From positions 1,426-54,625 of the forward strand of contig NZ_SJPE01000017.1 in NCBI RefSeq assembly GCF_004329815.1: a stretch of 53,200 nt of DNA, read 5' to 3'. Both the position numbers and the translations under genes were made by a program. How positions within the stretch are numbered: the stretch's first letter is position 1; the number at the start of each line of letters is the position of its first letter. The notes below the pieces were generated by a model that was not told the origin of the DNA, ran no database searches, and was given only the letters and a program-made list of their open reading frames with translations. Below, in pieces: positions 10,034 to 18,237 of the stretch. This stretch comes from Flavobacterium silvisoli. GTDB lineage: Bacteria > Bacteroidota > Bacteroidia > Flavobacteriales > Flavobacteriaceae.

Positions 10034-10061
10034 AAAGCCCTCTCAGTTGAGACGGCTTTTT
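10032..10061 (+). terminator. Intrinsic terminator of the polysaccharide cluster
   Basis: An inverted repeat AAAAAGCC-CTCTCA / TGAGA-GGCTTTTT with one mismatch and a short loop, overlapping the flippase stop codon and ending in a T run. Confidence 0.85.
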
Positions 10062-10302
10062 AAAAGTGTTTGATTTTTGTTTTTGACGTATTATCTTTAA
10101 TTAAGTAAGTATCTTTGTCAATTGTGGTGTAAAACTATTTCTTTGTTTCGTTTTAGCATCATTAAATCGATAAATTACCTTAATACTCGTTCAAGATAAA
10201 TTTTCTGTTAGCAATTCTTTGTTTGTATTAAGAAAACGAGGGGTTTACTGTTAAACAGGAAGCTCTTTGGCTGATTAAATACGTCAAAATTTGATTTCAC
10301 CT

Positions 10303-10707
10303 CTACCCTGCGGCCTGATCGTTTTGCAGATAATTGAGTAATACCTCTTCAACAGCCGTTTTGTAATCGTTGATGTGCGGTTTTTTCATCAGGTAATTAA
10401 CCCCCAACTCCATAAAGTTTTTGACCATTTTTCGCGGATAGGCTCCTGAGACCATCACAATCGGAATGTTTTTTAAATTATCTGATCGTTTAATAACATT
10501 CAGAATCTCTTCTCCGTTGAGTATAGGCATGTGAACATCCAAAAAAATCACATCCGGTTTTTCATCAATGTTTTCCAGAATAAAAAGCATTTTACTTCCG
10601 TCTAAAAACACTTTAACCGTATGCCCAAGGCTTTCAACAACTTCTTTAAAAAATTCGAGATCATCCAGATCATCATCCAAATAATAGATTGTTTGCGATT
10701 CTTTCAT
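10303..10707 (-). CDS. Single-domain response regulator (REC only)
   Basis: A 134-residue receiver domain with no output domain. It has the acidic cluster DDD at 11-13, the phospho-acceptor D57 (IFLDVHMP), S87 (MVSGA) and the conserved lysine before proline (MKKP, K109). Such stand-alone receivers act in phosphorelays or by protein-protein contact, like CheY. No histidine kinase is adjacent, and the neighbours are metabolic, so its partner is unknown. The region at 10062-10302, between the flippase terminator and this stop codon, holds no recognisable gene. Confidence 0.92.
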   Translation of the reverse strand: MKESQTIYYLDDDLDDLEFFKEVVESLGHTVKVFLDGSKMLFILENIDEKPDVIFLDVHMPILNGEEILNVIKRSDNLKNIPIVMVSGAYPRKMVKNFMELGVNYLMKKPHINDYKTAVEEVLLNYLQNDQAAG

Positions 10708-10847
10708 AGCTATGTAGATTTGAGATTGTAAAAATAGTACAATTCCATCTTATGTTTTTACAAAATCCCCTTCCTTTCTTATATAATTTCAACGCTGCAA
10801 CGGCACCTTTTCATTTACAACTCCTTAATAACTAATTTGCAAAACTT

Positions 10848-10878
10848 TTGCCTTTCGTAAAAAATAGAATTACTTTTG
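10848..10878 (+). promoter_or_regulatory. Bacteroidota sigma-A-type promoter for the transketolase genes
   Basis: TTG at 10848-10850, a 20-base spacer, then TACTTTTG at 10871-10878, which matches TAnnTTTG exactly. The predicted start point leaves a leader of about 20 bases before the ATG at 10905. Confidence 0.7.
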
Positions 10879-10904
10879 AGGGCAAATAATTTTAACTACA
10901 GGTA

Positions 10905-11750
10905 ATGGCTAACATTCAACATTTACAAGATTTCACAACACAAGTCAGAAGAGATATTCTTCGTATGGTACATGCCGTAAACTCGGGACATCCTGGAGGT
11001 TCTTTGGGCTGTACCGAATTCCTTACGGTGCTATACCAACACCTAATGAAAAGAAACCCCAATTTTGATATGGATGGCATCGGAGAAGATTTATTCTTCT
11101 TGTCAAACGGTCATATTTCGCCGGTTTTCTACAGCGTTTTAGCACGTTCAGGTTATTTCCCTGTTAGTGAATTAGCAACATTCAGAAAACTAAACACCCG
11201 TTTACAAGGTCACCCTACAACCCATGAAGGTTTACCGGGTGTTAGAATTGCTTCCGGTTCACTGGGGCAAGGGATGTCAGTAGCCATAGGTGCTGCTCAA
11301 GCCAAAAAGCTTAACGGTGACACGCAATTGGTTTATTCACTCCACGGTGACGGTGAATTGCAGGAAGGGCAAAACTGGGAAGCTATTATGTATGCTTCTG
11401 CAAAAAAAGTGGATAATTTAATTTCAACCATCGATTATAATGGTCAGCAAATAGACGGTTCAACTAATGAAGTACTGAACATGGGAGATTTGAAAGCCAA
11501 GTTTATTGCTTTTGACTGGGATGTTGTTGAAATCAAAGAAGGAAATAACATTGAAGCAATTGTAACCGGTATGGAAGAGGCCAAAAACAGAACCGGAAAA
11601 GGAAAACCGGTTTGTGTATTGTTACATACTGTAATGGGCCATGGTGTTGATTTTATGATGTACACTCATGCGTGGCACGGAAAAGCACCAAACGATGAAC
11701 AATTAGCTAATGGATTGGCTCAAAATCCGGCAACTTTAGGAGATTATTAA
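10905..11750 (+). CDS. Transketolase, N-terminal (thiamine diphosphate-binding) subunit
   Basis: A 281-residue protein equal to the first domain of a full transketolase. It has HPGGSLG near residue 29 and the thiamine-diphosphate motif GDGELQEGQNW (about 148-158). With the next gene it forms the split transketolase common in Bacteroidota and archaea. It transfers two-carbon ketol units in the non-oxidative pentose phosphate pathway in the cytoplasm. The next start codon is four bases after its stop, so the two subunits should be made together. Confidence 0.95.
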   Translation: MANIQHLQDFTTQVRRDILRMVHAVNSGHPGGSLGCTEFLTVLYQHLMKRNPNFDMDGIGEDLFFLSNGHISPVFYSVLARSGYFPVSELATFRKLNTRLQGHPTTHEGLPGVRIASGSLGQGMSVAIGAAQAKKLNGDTQLVYSLHGDGELQEGQNWEAIMYASAKKVDNLISTIDYNGQQIDGSTNEVLNMGDLKAKFIAFDWDVVEIKEGNNIEAIVTGMEEAKNRTGKGKPVCVLLHTVMGHGVDFMMYTHAWHGKAPNDEQLANGLAQNPATLGDY

Positions 11751-11754
11751 AATT

Positions 11755-12708
11755 ATGAAAAAATACGAAAATACAGGAAGTAAAGATACCCGTTCAGGGT
11801 TCGGGGCAGGAATGACCGAGCTGGGGCAAAAAAATGAAAATGTAGTAGCGCTTTGTGCCGATTTGATTGGGTCATTAAAATTTGACGATTTTAAAAAGAA
11901 CCATCCGGAGCGTTTCTTCCAAATCGGAATTGCAGAAGCCAACATGATTGGTATTGCTGCCGGTTTGACTATTGGAGGTAAAATTCCGTTTACGGGTACA
12001 TTTGCAAACTTTTCTACCGGAAGGGTTTATGACCAAATTCGTCAGTCAGTAGCTTACTCCGATAAAAATGTTAAGATTTGTGCTTCACATGCCGGTTTAA
12101 CACTGGGTGAAGACGGAGCAACACACCAAATATTGGAAGACATCGGTCTAATGAAAATGCTGCCGGGGATGACCGTAATCAACACTTGTGATTATAACCA
12201 AACCAAAGCGGCCACGATTGCCTTGGCTAATCATCACGGACCGGCTTATTTGCGTTTTGGCCGACCTGTTGTACCTAACTTCACTCCTGCTGATGAACCA
12301 TTTGTAATTGGAAAAGCAATCATGTTGAACGAAGGTACAGACGTGACAATTATCGCTACCGGACATTTAGTTTGGGAAGCATTAATTGCAGCTGAAGCAT
12401 TAGAAGCTAAAGGTATTTCGGCTGAAGTAATCAACATTCACACCATTAAACCATTGGATGAAGAGGCCATTTTAAAATCGGTTGCCAAAACCGGTTGTGT
12501 GGTAACAGCTGAGGAGCACAACATCCTAGGTGGTTTAGGCGAAAGTGTGGCCAGAGTTTTAGCCCTTCACAATCCAAAACCACAGGAATTTGTAGCAGTA
12601 AATGACAGTTTTGGAGAAAGCGGAACTCCGGAACAATTGATGGAGAAATACCAACTAAACCATCAGGCAATTGTTACCGCTGTTGAAAAGGTTATCAAAA
12701 GAAAATAA
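11755..12708 (+). CDS. Transketolase, C-terminal (pyrimidine-binding) subunit
   Basis: A 317-residue protein that supplies the second and third transketolase domains. IGIAEANMIGIAAGL (about residues 57-71) contains the glutamate that activates the thiamine-diphosphate cofactor. ASHAGLTLGEDGATHQ (about 103-118) matches the substrate-site region, and a C-terminal Rossmann-like domain follows. It pairs with the upstream N-terminal subunit. A short hairpin terminator follows the stop. The assignment is firm. A pyruvate dehydrogenase E1-beta or DXS role is unlikely because of the partner gene and the short length. Confidence 0.95.
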   Translation: MKKYENTGSKDTRSGFGAGMTELGQKNENVVALCADLIGSLKFDDFKKNHPERFFQIGIAEANMIGIAAGLTIGGKIPFTGTFANFSTGRVYDQIRQSVAYSDKNVKICASHAGLTLGEDGATHQILEDIGLMKMLPGMTVINTCDYNQTKAATIALANHHGPAYLRFGRPVVPNFTPADEPFVIGKAIMLNEGTDVTIIATGHLVWEALIAAEALEAKGISAEVINIHTIKPLDEEAILKSVAKTGCVVTAEEHNILGGLGESVARVLALHNPKPQEFVAVNDSFGESGTPEQLMEKYQLNHQAIVTAVEKVIKRK

Positions 12709-12723
12709 GAATACCATACTAAT

Positions 12724-12752
12724 AAAAAAAACCGCCCTAATGAGCGGTTTTT
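12724..12752. terminator. Bidirectional terminator between convergent genes
   Basis: AAAAAAACCGC and GCGGTTTTTTTT form a hairpin around CCTAATGA. Flanking A and T runs on both sides let it serve both the transketolase genes and the FKBP-like gene. Confidence 0.9.
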
Positions 12753-12756
12753 TTTA

Positions 12757-13797
12757 TTAGTGACAACTTGGGTCTAAATACTTTTTCTTTCCGTTTCCGC
12801 CTCCGCAGGTTGGAATATCTGCAAATGGGTAAGCAATTCCGGTTAGTGGATTTTTTATCTCAATCTTGGTCATGACTTCATCATTATCATCATCTACGTC
12901 GAGAAAATCAGGAATCTCATCTGTTTTGGTATATTTTCCGTTTGGCATTAAAACTGCAACGCCGTCAGAGTTATCCGGATTGGCTACTCCGGTTGCTAAA
13001 GTTGCCACATAACCATCATTGTCCAAATCTTCCAAATAAGAAGGTATTCCGTCCTTATCCTGATCGTTTCTCTTAATTTCTATTAGTTTGAAACTAAAAA
13101 TCAATGGCGAATACGATGGAAATGCTCCTCCTTGAGAACCTGTTCCAGAAAAATAGGCCAATCCAGACGGAAGGAACATTATCCCAGCTCCAAAATCAGA
13201 AAAAGAAACAGTTCCATCCGGATTTTCAGCATAGCTACCGGCTCTGAAATTAGGAAAAACCTCAGACCACCCTCTGATTACACCTCCGTATAAATTGAAA
13301 AATGTTTCCGGATTTTTTGACTCCTCGAACTGTTTTGAAATAATACCTTCGCTACCATTGTAGATGTATTCTCCTCGGTAAGCGGCTAAAACCTGATCTA
13401 CATTACACGGGGCTTTGGCTAAATCCGCTGCCGGTGAACTGGATCTGTTTACTTCTCCTCTGAGCGGTATGTAATAAATTTTATAAGCCACGTCAACATT
13501 GTTCTGTTTGACAGTGATTTCACGGGTTCTGATTGGATACTGGGTTTGGTCCCAAATGGAAACTTGATTATTTGTGGCTGTAATTTTAGTAAAAGTCACA
13601 TCCAAATCGTCTTCTCCGTTTGGATTGTTCACTACAGTCATGTAGTGTGTTTTCATGAACGTTTCTATATTGGCAATGTCTTTGGTGTATTGTTCTGTGT
13701 AATCGCGAAGCGGTTCACTACTGCTGTCACTCTTAGAACAGGAAACAACCAAAAGACAAAAGAAAAAAAGTACAATCGGCTTCAAAAAATTATTCAT
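12757..13797 (-). CDS. FKBP-type peptidyl-prolyl isomerase-like lipoprotein with calcium-binding tail
   Basis: A 346-residue lipoprotein with a lipobox at LLVVSC (Cys about 20). Residues of roughly 110-245 fit an FKBP fold: IFLPSGLAYFSG followed by PLIFSFKLIEI near its end. The C-terminal part has aspartate-rich loops (DQDKDGIPSYLEDLDNDGY and DFLDVDDDNDEV) like thrombospondin type 3 or EF-hand-like calcium sites, and ends in a short cysteine-containing tail. In Flavobacteria such proteins are GldI-like or other periplasmic folding factors. This one is unlinked to gliding genes here. Isomerase activity is not certain, because the domain is divergent. Confidence 0.75.
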   Translation of the reverse strand: MNNFLKPIVLFFFCLLVVSCSKSDSSSEPLRDYTEQYTKDIANIETFMKTHYMTVVNNPNGEDDLDVTFTKITATNNQVSIWDQTQYPIRTREITVKQNNVDVAYKIYYIPLRGEVNRSSSPAADLAKAPCNVDQVLAAYRGEYIYNGSEGIISKQFEESKNPETFFNLYGGVIRGWSEVFPNFRAGSYAENPDGTVSFSDFGAGIMFLPSGLAYFSGTGSQGGAFPSYSPLIFSFKLIEIKRNDQDKDGIPSYLEDLDNDGYVATLATGVANPDNSDGVAVLMPNGKYTKTDEIPDFLDVDDDNDEVMTKIEIKNPLTGIAYPFADIPTCGGGNGKKKYLDPSCH

Positions 13798-13876
13798 TTT
13801 TATTTAATTTTTAAGCGTGCAAGATACAATATTGATTTATTTTTGTGAACAATTTAACGTTGATTTTGGAAAAAAA

Positions 13877-14260
13877 ATGAGAGTGGATAAATATTTATGG
13901 TGTGTTCGGTATTACAAGACCAGAAACATGGTTACAGAGGCCTGCCGTAAAAATCAAATTACGGTAAACGGACAGGTAGCCAAGGCATCGCGAGAAGTTT
14001 TCCCTTCGGATAAAATTACATTCCGAAAAGACCAAATTACTTATCAAATAACCGTTTTAGACATTCCTCCTAACCGGATTGGTGCAAAATTGGTCGATAT
14101 TTACAGAAAAGATGATACTCCACCTGAAGCTTTTGCCCATTTGGAACTTTTAAAGCTATCCAAAGAGCACTACCGAAGAGCCGGTACGGGAAGACCCACC
14201 AAAAAAGACAGACGGGATATTGATGATTTTGAAATCGATTTTATTGAAGACGAAGAATAA
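13877..14260 (+). CDS. S4-domain RNA-binding protein (Hsp15-like)
   Basis: A 127-residue protein. I chose the ATG at 13877 because the S4 motif begins there (MRVDKYLWCVRYYKTRN). The frame extends upstream to 13817, but those 20 residues are not conserved-looking. The S4 fold spans about residues 1-60, and a charged tail rich in Arg/Lys and then Asp/Glu follows. Family members such as Hsp15 bind 50S subunits carrying stalled nascent chains. A phosphoribosyltransferase gene follows 14 bp later. Confidence 0.85.
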   Translation: MRVDKYLWCVRYYKTRNMVTEACRKNQITVNGQVAKASREVFPSDKITFRKDQITYQITVLDIPPNRIGAKLVDIYRKDDTPPEAFAHLELLKLSKEHYRRAGTGRPTKKDRRDIDDFEIDFIEDEE

Positions 14261-14274
14261 ACAACACCACAAAC

Positions 14275-14772
14275 ATGCAACTAAACATTATCTTAAATCA
14301 CCAACAGATAGAGTACAAAATAAAAAGAATTGCCTATCAGATTTATGAAACTTTTGCCGATGAGGAAGAAATTTTGCTAGCCGGGATAACTAACAACGGT
14401 TATATTTTGGCTGAAAAAATCGCTGCTGTATTAAAAGAAATTTCTTCTTTAAAAGTAACGCTTTGTGAAGTAAAAATAGACAAACCACATCCTTTCAATC
14501 CTATTACCACCAGTGTCCCTAAAGAATTGTACAGCAACAAGAGTATTATCCTGATTGATGATGTATTAAATTCAGGAACTACTCTGATTTATGGCGTTAA
14601 ACATTTTTTAGAGGTTCCTCTCAAAAAATTTAAAACAGTTGTTTTGGTAGACCGAAACCACAAAAAATTCCCGGTAAAAGCTGATTTCAAGGGCATTTCA
14701 CTTTCTACATCCTCAAAAGAGCACGTACATGTAGTGTTTGAAGCAGATAACAGTTACGCTTATCTAGTGTAA
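14275..14772 (+). CDS. Phosphoribosyltransferase family protein (PyrR/HPRT-like)
   Basis: A 165-residue type I phosphoribosyltransferase. The PRPP-binding loop IILIDDVLNSGTTL lies at about residues 90-103. The substrate could be a free base. The protein could also be a PyrR-like regulator, but no pyrimidine genes are nearby, so the function stays open. Its last nine bases overlap the 3' end of the convergent shikimate kinase gene. Confidence 0.8.
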   Translation: MQLNIILNHQQIEYKIKRIAYQIYETFADEEEILLAGITNNGYILAEKIAAVLKEISSLKVTLCEVKIDKPHPFNPITTSVPKELYSNKSIILIDDVLNSGTTLIYGVKHFLEVPLKKFKTVVLVDRNHKKFPVKADFKGISLSTSSKEHVHVVFEADNSYAYLV

Positions 14773-15282
14773 TCGTTCGAGGATTTCATTTGCAACAGTA
14801 GCCGGACTCTTATCATCAATTTCAACTTTATGGGTTGCCTGAATGTAGAAATAGCTTCGGTCAAATAGGTTTTTGGCTATAAACTCCTTAAGCTCTTCAT
14901 CTGTCTGATTAGCTATCAATGGTCTGTTATTTTTAGCGGTCTTCAATCGGTCAAAAATAGCGCCAATGGATGCCTTGAGATAGATAGATTCAATTCCTTT
15001 TCCGTTTAAAAGCAAATGATTATTAGCATAGCAAGGAGTTCCGCCACCAGTGCTAATGATGAGCTGCCTTTCACTTTGTACTGCTTCTTTAAAAAGTTCA
15101 TGTTCCAACTTTCTGAAATAGATTTCTCCGTACTTTTCAAAAATTTGCGGGATGGATAATTGAGCTTTGGATTCGATGATTTTATCCAAATCTACCCACT
15201 CCCAATTAAGCTTTTCAGCCAATATTTGTGCAACAGTAGTCTTACCTACCCCCATATAACCGATCAAAATTATTTTTTGCAT
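14764..15282 (-). CDS. aroK: Shikimate kinase
   Basis: A 172-residue cytoplasmic kinase that makes shikimate 3-phosphate in the chorismate pathway. The Walker A loop is GYMGVGKTT (residues 8-16). WVDLDKIIE (about 29-37) supplies the shikimate- and magnesium-binding Asp residues. The Arg in FRKLE (about 57) and the GGG at about 79-81 are the other substrate contacts. Its length is typical of the family. It converges with the phosphoribosyltransferase gene, with a nine-base overlap of the 3' ends. Confidence 0.95.
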   Translation of the reverse strand: MQKIILIGYMGVGKTTVAQILAEKLNWEWVDLDKIIESKAQLSIPQIFEKYGEIYFRKLEHELFKEAVQSERQLIISTGGGTPCYANNHLLLNGKGIESIYLKASIGAIFDRLKTAKNNRPLIANQTDEELKEFIAKNLFDRSYFYIQATHKVEIDDKSPATVANEILERLH

Positions 15283-15354
15283 CGAAATAAAACCCTATAA
15301 ATTAAGCCGTTAAGCAGCGTTATTAAAAAAAGGTAAATTTATGATAAAATTGCT

Positions 15355-15385
15355 TTGAAATATAAATAATAAGGCCTTATATTTG
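15355..15385 (+). promoter_or_regulatory. Promoter of the tRNA cluster
   Basis: TTG at 15355-15357, a 20-base spacer and TATATTTG at 15378-15385, an exact match to TAnnTTTG. It lies 24 bases upstream of the first tRNA-Lys. Confidence 0.75.
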
Positions 15386-15409
15386 CACCCGCATTCAAGA
15401 AAAGAAAAA

Positions 15410-15482
15410 GACTCGATAGCTCAGTTGGTAGAGCACAACACTTTTAATGTTGGGGTCCTGGGTTCGAGCCCCAGTCGGGTCA
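15410..15482 (+). tRNA. tRNA-Lys (TTT), copy 1
   Basis: A 73-nt cloverleaf. The acceptor arms GACTCGA/TCGGGTC pair with one G-T wobble. The anticodon loop is centred on TTT (CACTTTTAATG), and the T arm contains GGTTCGAGCCC. The 3' CCA is not encoded. It is identical to the copy 27 bases downstream. Confidence 0.97.
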
Positions 15483-15509
15483 CAATTTTTCTTTATTTTT
15501 GATGCTAAA

Positions 15510-15582
15510 GACTCGATAGCTCAGTTGGTAGAGCACAACACTTTTAATGTTGGGGTCCTGGGTTCGAGCCCCAGTCGGGTCA
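15510..15582 (+). tRNA. tRNA-Lys (TTT), copy 2
   Basis: A base-for-base duplicate of the upstream tRNA-Lys, separated by a 27-base spacer. The two probably come from one transcript started at the promoter at 15355. Confidence 0.97.
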
Positions 15583-15585
15583 CAA

Positions 15586-15618
15586 AAAGTTGTTCGTCAA
15601 AGCGAATGACTTTTTTTG
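15586..15618 (+). terminator. Possible terminator after the tRNA-Lys pair
   Basis: AAAGTTGTTCG and CGAATGACTTT form an 11-bp stem with two G-T wobbles, followed by a T run. It lies just before the tRNA-Leu gene, so it may be a partial terminator or a processing stem. Confidence 0.55.
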
Positions 15619-15623
15619 TTTTA

Positions 15624-15705
15624 GGCCACGTGGAGAAATTGGTAGACTCGCCATCTTGAGGGGGTGGTGCTGCAAAGCGTGTCAGTTCGAATCTGATCGT
15701 GGTCA
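15624..15705 (+). tRNA. tRNA-Leu (GAG)
   Basis: An 82-nt class II tRNA. The acceptor arms GGCCACG/CGTGGTC have one G-T pair. The anticodon stem CCATC/GGTGG surrounds the loop TTGAGGG, giving anticodon GAG. The variable arm is long, and the T arm is GTCAG-TTCGAAT-CTGAT. CCA is not encoded. Confidence 0.93.
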
Positions 15706-15710
15706 CTTTT

Positions 15711-15746
15711 AAAGAGCAAGTTCAGACGAATTTGCTCTTTTTTTTA
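15711..15746 (+). terminator. Intrinsic terminator of the tRNA cluster
   Basis: AAAGAGCAA and TTGCTCTTT pair perfectly around a 12-base loop, followed by more T residues. It starts six bases after the tRNA-Leu gene. Confidence 0.88.
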
Positions 15747-15768
15747 TGAAGTTTATCCGCAAAAAGCA

Positions 15769-15802
15769 TTGTGTTAATTTTATTTTGTTAATTTTGTTTA
15801 AC
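15769..15802 (+). promoter_or_regulatory. Promoter of the MerR/B12 regulator with overlapping operator-like motif
   Basis: TTG at 15769-15771, a 17-base spacer and TAATTTTG at 15789-15796 fit the Bacteroidota promoter. TTGTTTAAC (15794-15802) starts inside the -7 box. Related TGTTAA units lie at 15772 and 15786. The same motif recurs in front of crtI, which points to autoregulation. The regulatory role is inferred from recurrence. Confidence 0.55.
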
Positions 15803-15817
15803 TAATTAAGCGAAATA

Positions 15818-16714
15818 ATGAACAATGTTAAAAGTGTCTTTAGCATTAAAGACTTAGAAAATCTTACCGGAATCAAAGCGCACACCATTCGTATTTGGGA
15901 GAAAAGATACAATGTATTGGAGCCCATGCGAACAGAAACTAACATCCGCTTATATGATTTAGAAAATCTTCAGAAACTTTTAAACATAACTTTACTACAT
16001 AACCACGGCTATAAAATTTCGAAAATTTCTAAGTTATCCAAGGAACGTATCCCGCAATTGGTAAACGAAATCATATCAGACAAAAGTGTTAAGCATCATG
16101 CTATAAGTTCTTTTAAAATGGCCATGATGAACTTTGATCAAACTCTGTTTTTCAATACTTATGACCGATTGCTCTCAGAAAGGTCGTTCAGAGAAGTTTT
16201 TTATGATGTTTTTATACCTTTAATACAAGAAGTCGGATTACTTTGGCAAACCGACACTATTACTCCTGCTCACGAGCATTTTATATCTCATTTAATTAAG
16301 CAAAAACTCCTGACCAATACAGAAGAAGTTCAAGCTAAAATGCCAATCAAAGACGATAGAGTTTTTGTTTTATACTTACCCATGAACGAAGTGCATGAAT
16401 TAGGCCTGATGTTTTTGAATTATGAAATCCTAAGCCAAGGCTACAAAACGATTTATCTGGGTGAAAGCGTTCCTTTAGACAGTTTAAAAGACCTAAAGAA
16501 ATATTTTGATAACATCACATTTGTATGCTACATGACCGTAGAACCTACCCGAACTGAAGCAACCGACTACATTATCAAAGCGAAAAAAGAAATTTTAGAT
16601 GAATCTTCCAGTCTTTGGGCTATCGGAAGGGCCACAGAATATATAGAAAAAGGGCAGTTAGATCAAAAATTCAGCATCTTTAACTCTATTAAATCACTGG
16701 TCGATTACATATAA
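15818..16714 (+). CDS. MerR-type regulator with cobalamin-binding domain (CarH/LitR-like)
   Basis: A 298-residue DNA-binding protein. A MerR winged helix occupies about residues 6-75 (GIKAHTIRIWEKRY at 18-31). A four-helix and Rossmann-like B12 domain follows. The B12 module keeps the Wx9EH signature (W143, E153, H154) and the axial-ligand motif ExHxxG (E191-V-H193-E-L-G196). In known CarH photoreceptors, adenosylcobalamin bound here makes a repressor tetramer that light dissociates. In Thermus CarH a His follows the signature Trp and becomes the second cobalt ligand after light. Here that position is Gln144. It sits directly upstream of crtI-crtB-crtZ, so control of carotenoid synthesis is the natural inference. 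Whether it senses light or only B12 is open. Confidence 0.85.
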   Translation: MNNVKSVFSIKDLENLTGIKAHTIRIWEKRYNVLEPMRTETNIRLYDLENLQKLLNITLLHNHGYKISKISKLSKERIPQLVNEIISDKSVKHHAISSFKMAMMNFDQTLFFNTYDRLLSERSFREVFYDVFIPLIQEVGLLWQTDTITPAHEHFISHLIKQKLLTNTEEVQAKMPIKDDRVFVLYLPMNEVHELGLMFLNYEILSQGYKTIYLGESVPLDSLKDLKKYFDNITFVCYMTVEPTRTEATDYIIKAKKEILDESSSLWAIGRATEYIEKGQLDQKFSIFNSIKSLVDYI

Positions 16715-16733
16715 TTGCGTAAATATTTTTTTA

Positions 16734-16765
16734 TTGTTTAACTTTTTAATATTTTTGTTAAACAA
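16734..16765 (+). promoter_or_regulatory. crtI upstream region: inverted operator-like repeat and -7 box
   Basis: TTGTTTAAC (16734-16742) and its exact inverse GTTAAACAA (16757-16765) flank 14 bases. TATTTTTG at 16750-16757 matches the -7 consensus and runs into the second arm, as it does at the regulator's own promoter. No TTG lies at normal -33 spacing. The ATG of crtI follows one base later, so the leader would be very short. Confidence 0.5.
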
Positions 16766-16766
16766 T

Positions 16767-18227
16767 ATGAGAAAAGAAATTAAAATAATCGGTTCCGGAT
16801 TTTCATCACTTGCTGCAGCCAGCTATCTGGCGCAACAAGGACACGATGTTACTATTTATGAAAAGAACGCGTCTATAGGAGGAAGAGCGCGCCAATTGAA
16901 AAAAGAGGGATTTACCTTTGACATAGGCCCCACTTGGTATTGGATGCCTGACGTATTTGAGCGTTTTTTTGCCGATTTCAAGAAAAAACCATCTGATTAT
17001 TACGAACTCATCAAACTGTCTCCGGCATATCAAGTATATTTTGGAGTAAATGAGTTTGTAACGATAGCTGATAACCTTCCTCAAATAATCCAAACTTTTG
17101 AAGCAATTGAAAAAGGAAGCGGTAAAAAGTTGGAGGCCTTCATGAAAGAAGCTCAAAGCAATTACGACATTGCCATAAAAGATTTAGTATACCGTCCCGG
17201 AGTTTCTCCGCTTGAATTGGTTACTTTGGAAACAGCCAAAAAAGTGAATCAATTTTTCGGGAACATCTCAAAAGACATCCGCAAACGATTTACCAATTCC
17301 AAACTGATACAAATACTTGAATTTCCGGTACTTTTCCTGGGAGCGAAGCCATCAGACACTCCTTCGTTTTACAGCTTTATGAATTTTGCCGATTTTGGTT
17401 TAGGAACCTGGCATCCAAAAAACGGTATGTACAGTGTTATTTTGGCCATGGAAAAATTGGCTAAAGAGCTTGGTGTAACCATTATTACAAATGCTAATAT
17501 TGAAAAAATTAATGTAAAAAATAATATTGCAGAGAGTCTGACAGTTAATGGAACAACTGTAAAAGGCGATATCATAGTCAGTGGAGCCGATTATCACCAC
17601 AGTGAGAGCTTGCTAGACCAAAAATACCGTGCTTACTCTGAAAAATATTGGGAGAACAGAACATTTGCTCCTTCTTCACTCCTTTTCTATGTTGGTTTTG
17701 ATAAAAAAATAGAAAACGTAGAACATCATTCATTGTTTTTTGATACCGATTTTGATGTACACGCAAAAGACATATACGATCATCCAAAATGGCCGGAAGA
17801 GCCTTTGTTTTATGCAAGTTTTCCTTCTAAGACAGACTCTAATGCAGCGCCAGAAGGAAAGGAAGCCGGAATATTTTTAATTCCGTTAGCTCCAGGATTA
17901 CAAGATATACCCGAAGTGAGAGAAGAATATTTTGAAAAAATAATCACCCGATTTGAAAGACTAACACAACAGACTGTAAAAGAATCTATTATCTTTAAAG
18001 AATCATTTTGTGTAAACGATTTTATCAAAGAATATAATTCGTACAAAGGGAATGCCTATGGGTTAGCCAATACCTTGCTGCAGACCGCTTTTTTAAGACC
18101 TAAATTGAAAAGTAAAAAAGTATCAAATCTTTATTTTACCGGACAATTAACCGTTCCCGGCCCCGGAGTCCCTCCGGCATTGATATCCGGAAAACTGGTA
18201 GCTGACCTTATTGCCAAAAACCTATAA
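16767..18227 (+). CDS. crtI: Phytoene desaturase (CrtI)
   Basis: A 486-residue FAD enzyme that introduces double bases into phytoene to form lycopene or a related carotene. I chose the ATG at 16767. The frame opens at 16734, but those 11 residues are encoded by the operator-like repeat. The Rossmann loop is IIGSGFSSLAAASYLAQQGH followed by IYEKNASIGGRAR, typical of the family in Bacteroidota. The C-terminal signature GPGVPPALISGKLVADLI is diagnostic of CrtI-type desaturases. The crtB start is 10 bases after its stop. Assignment among CrtI-type enzymes is firm. The number of desaturation steps cannot be read. Confidence 0.92.
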   Translation: MRKEIKIIGSGFSSLAAASYLAQQGHDVTIYEKNASIGGRARQLKKEGFTFDIGPTWYWMPDVFERFFADFKKKPSDYYELIKLSPAYQVYFGVNEFVTIADNLPQIIQTFEAIEKGSGKKLEAFMKEAQSNYDIAIKDLVYRPGVSPLELVTLETAKKVNQFFGNISKDIRKRFTNSKLIQILEFPVLFLGAKPSDTPSFYSFMNFADFGLGTWHPKNGMYSVILAMEKLAKELGVTIITNANIEKINVKNNIAESLTVNGTTVKGDIIVSGADYHHSESLLDQKYRAYSEKYWENRTFAPSSLLFYVGFDKKIENVEHHSLFFDTDFDVHAKDIYDHPKWPEEPLFYASFPSKTDSNAAPEGKEAGIFLIPLAPGLQDIPEVREEYFEKIITRFERLTQQTVKESIIFKESFCVNDFIKEYNSYKGNAYGLANTLLQTAFLRPKLKSKKVSNLYFTGQLTVPGPGVPPALISGKLVADLIAKNL

Positions 18228-18237
18228 TTATAGTTTT

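Noticed and set aside
15447..15706. Frames on both strands over the tRNA cluster
   Set aside because: They read through three clear tRNA genes.
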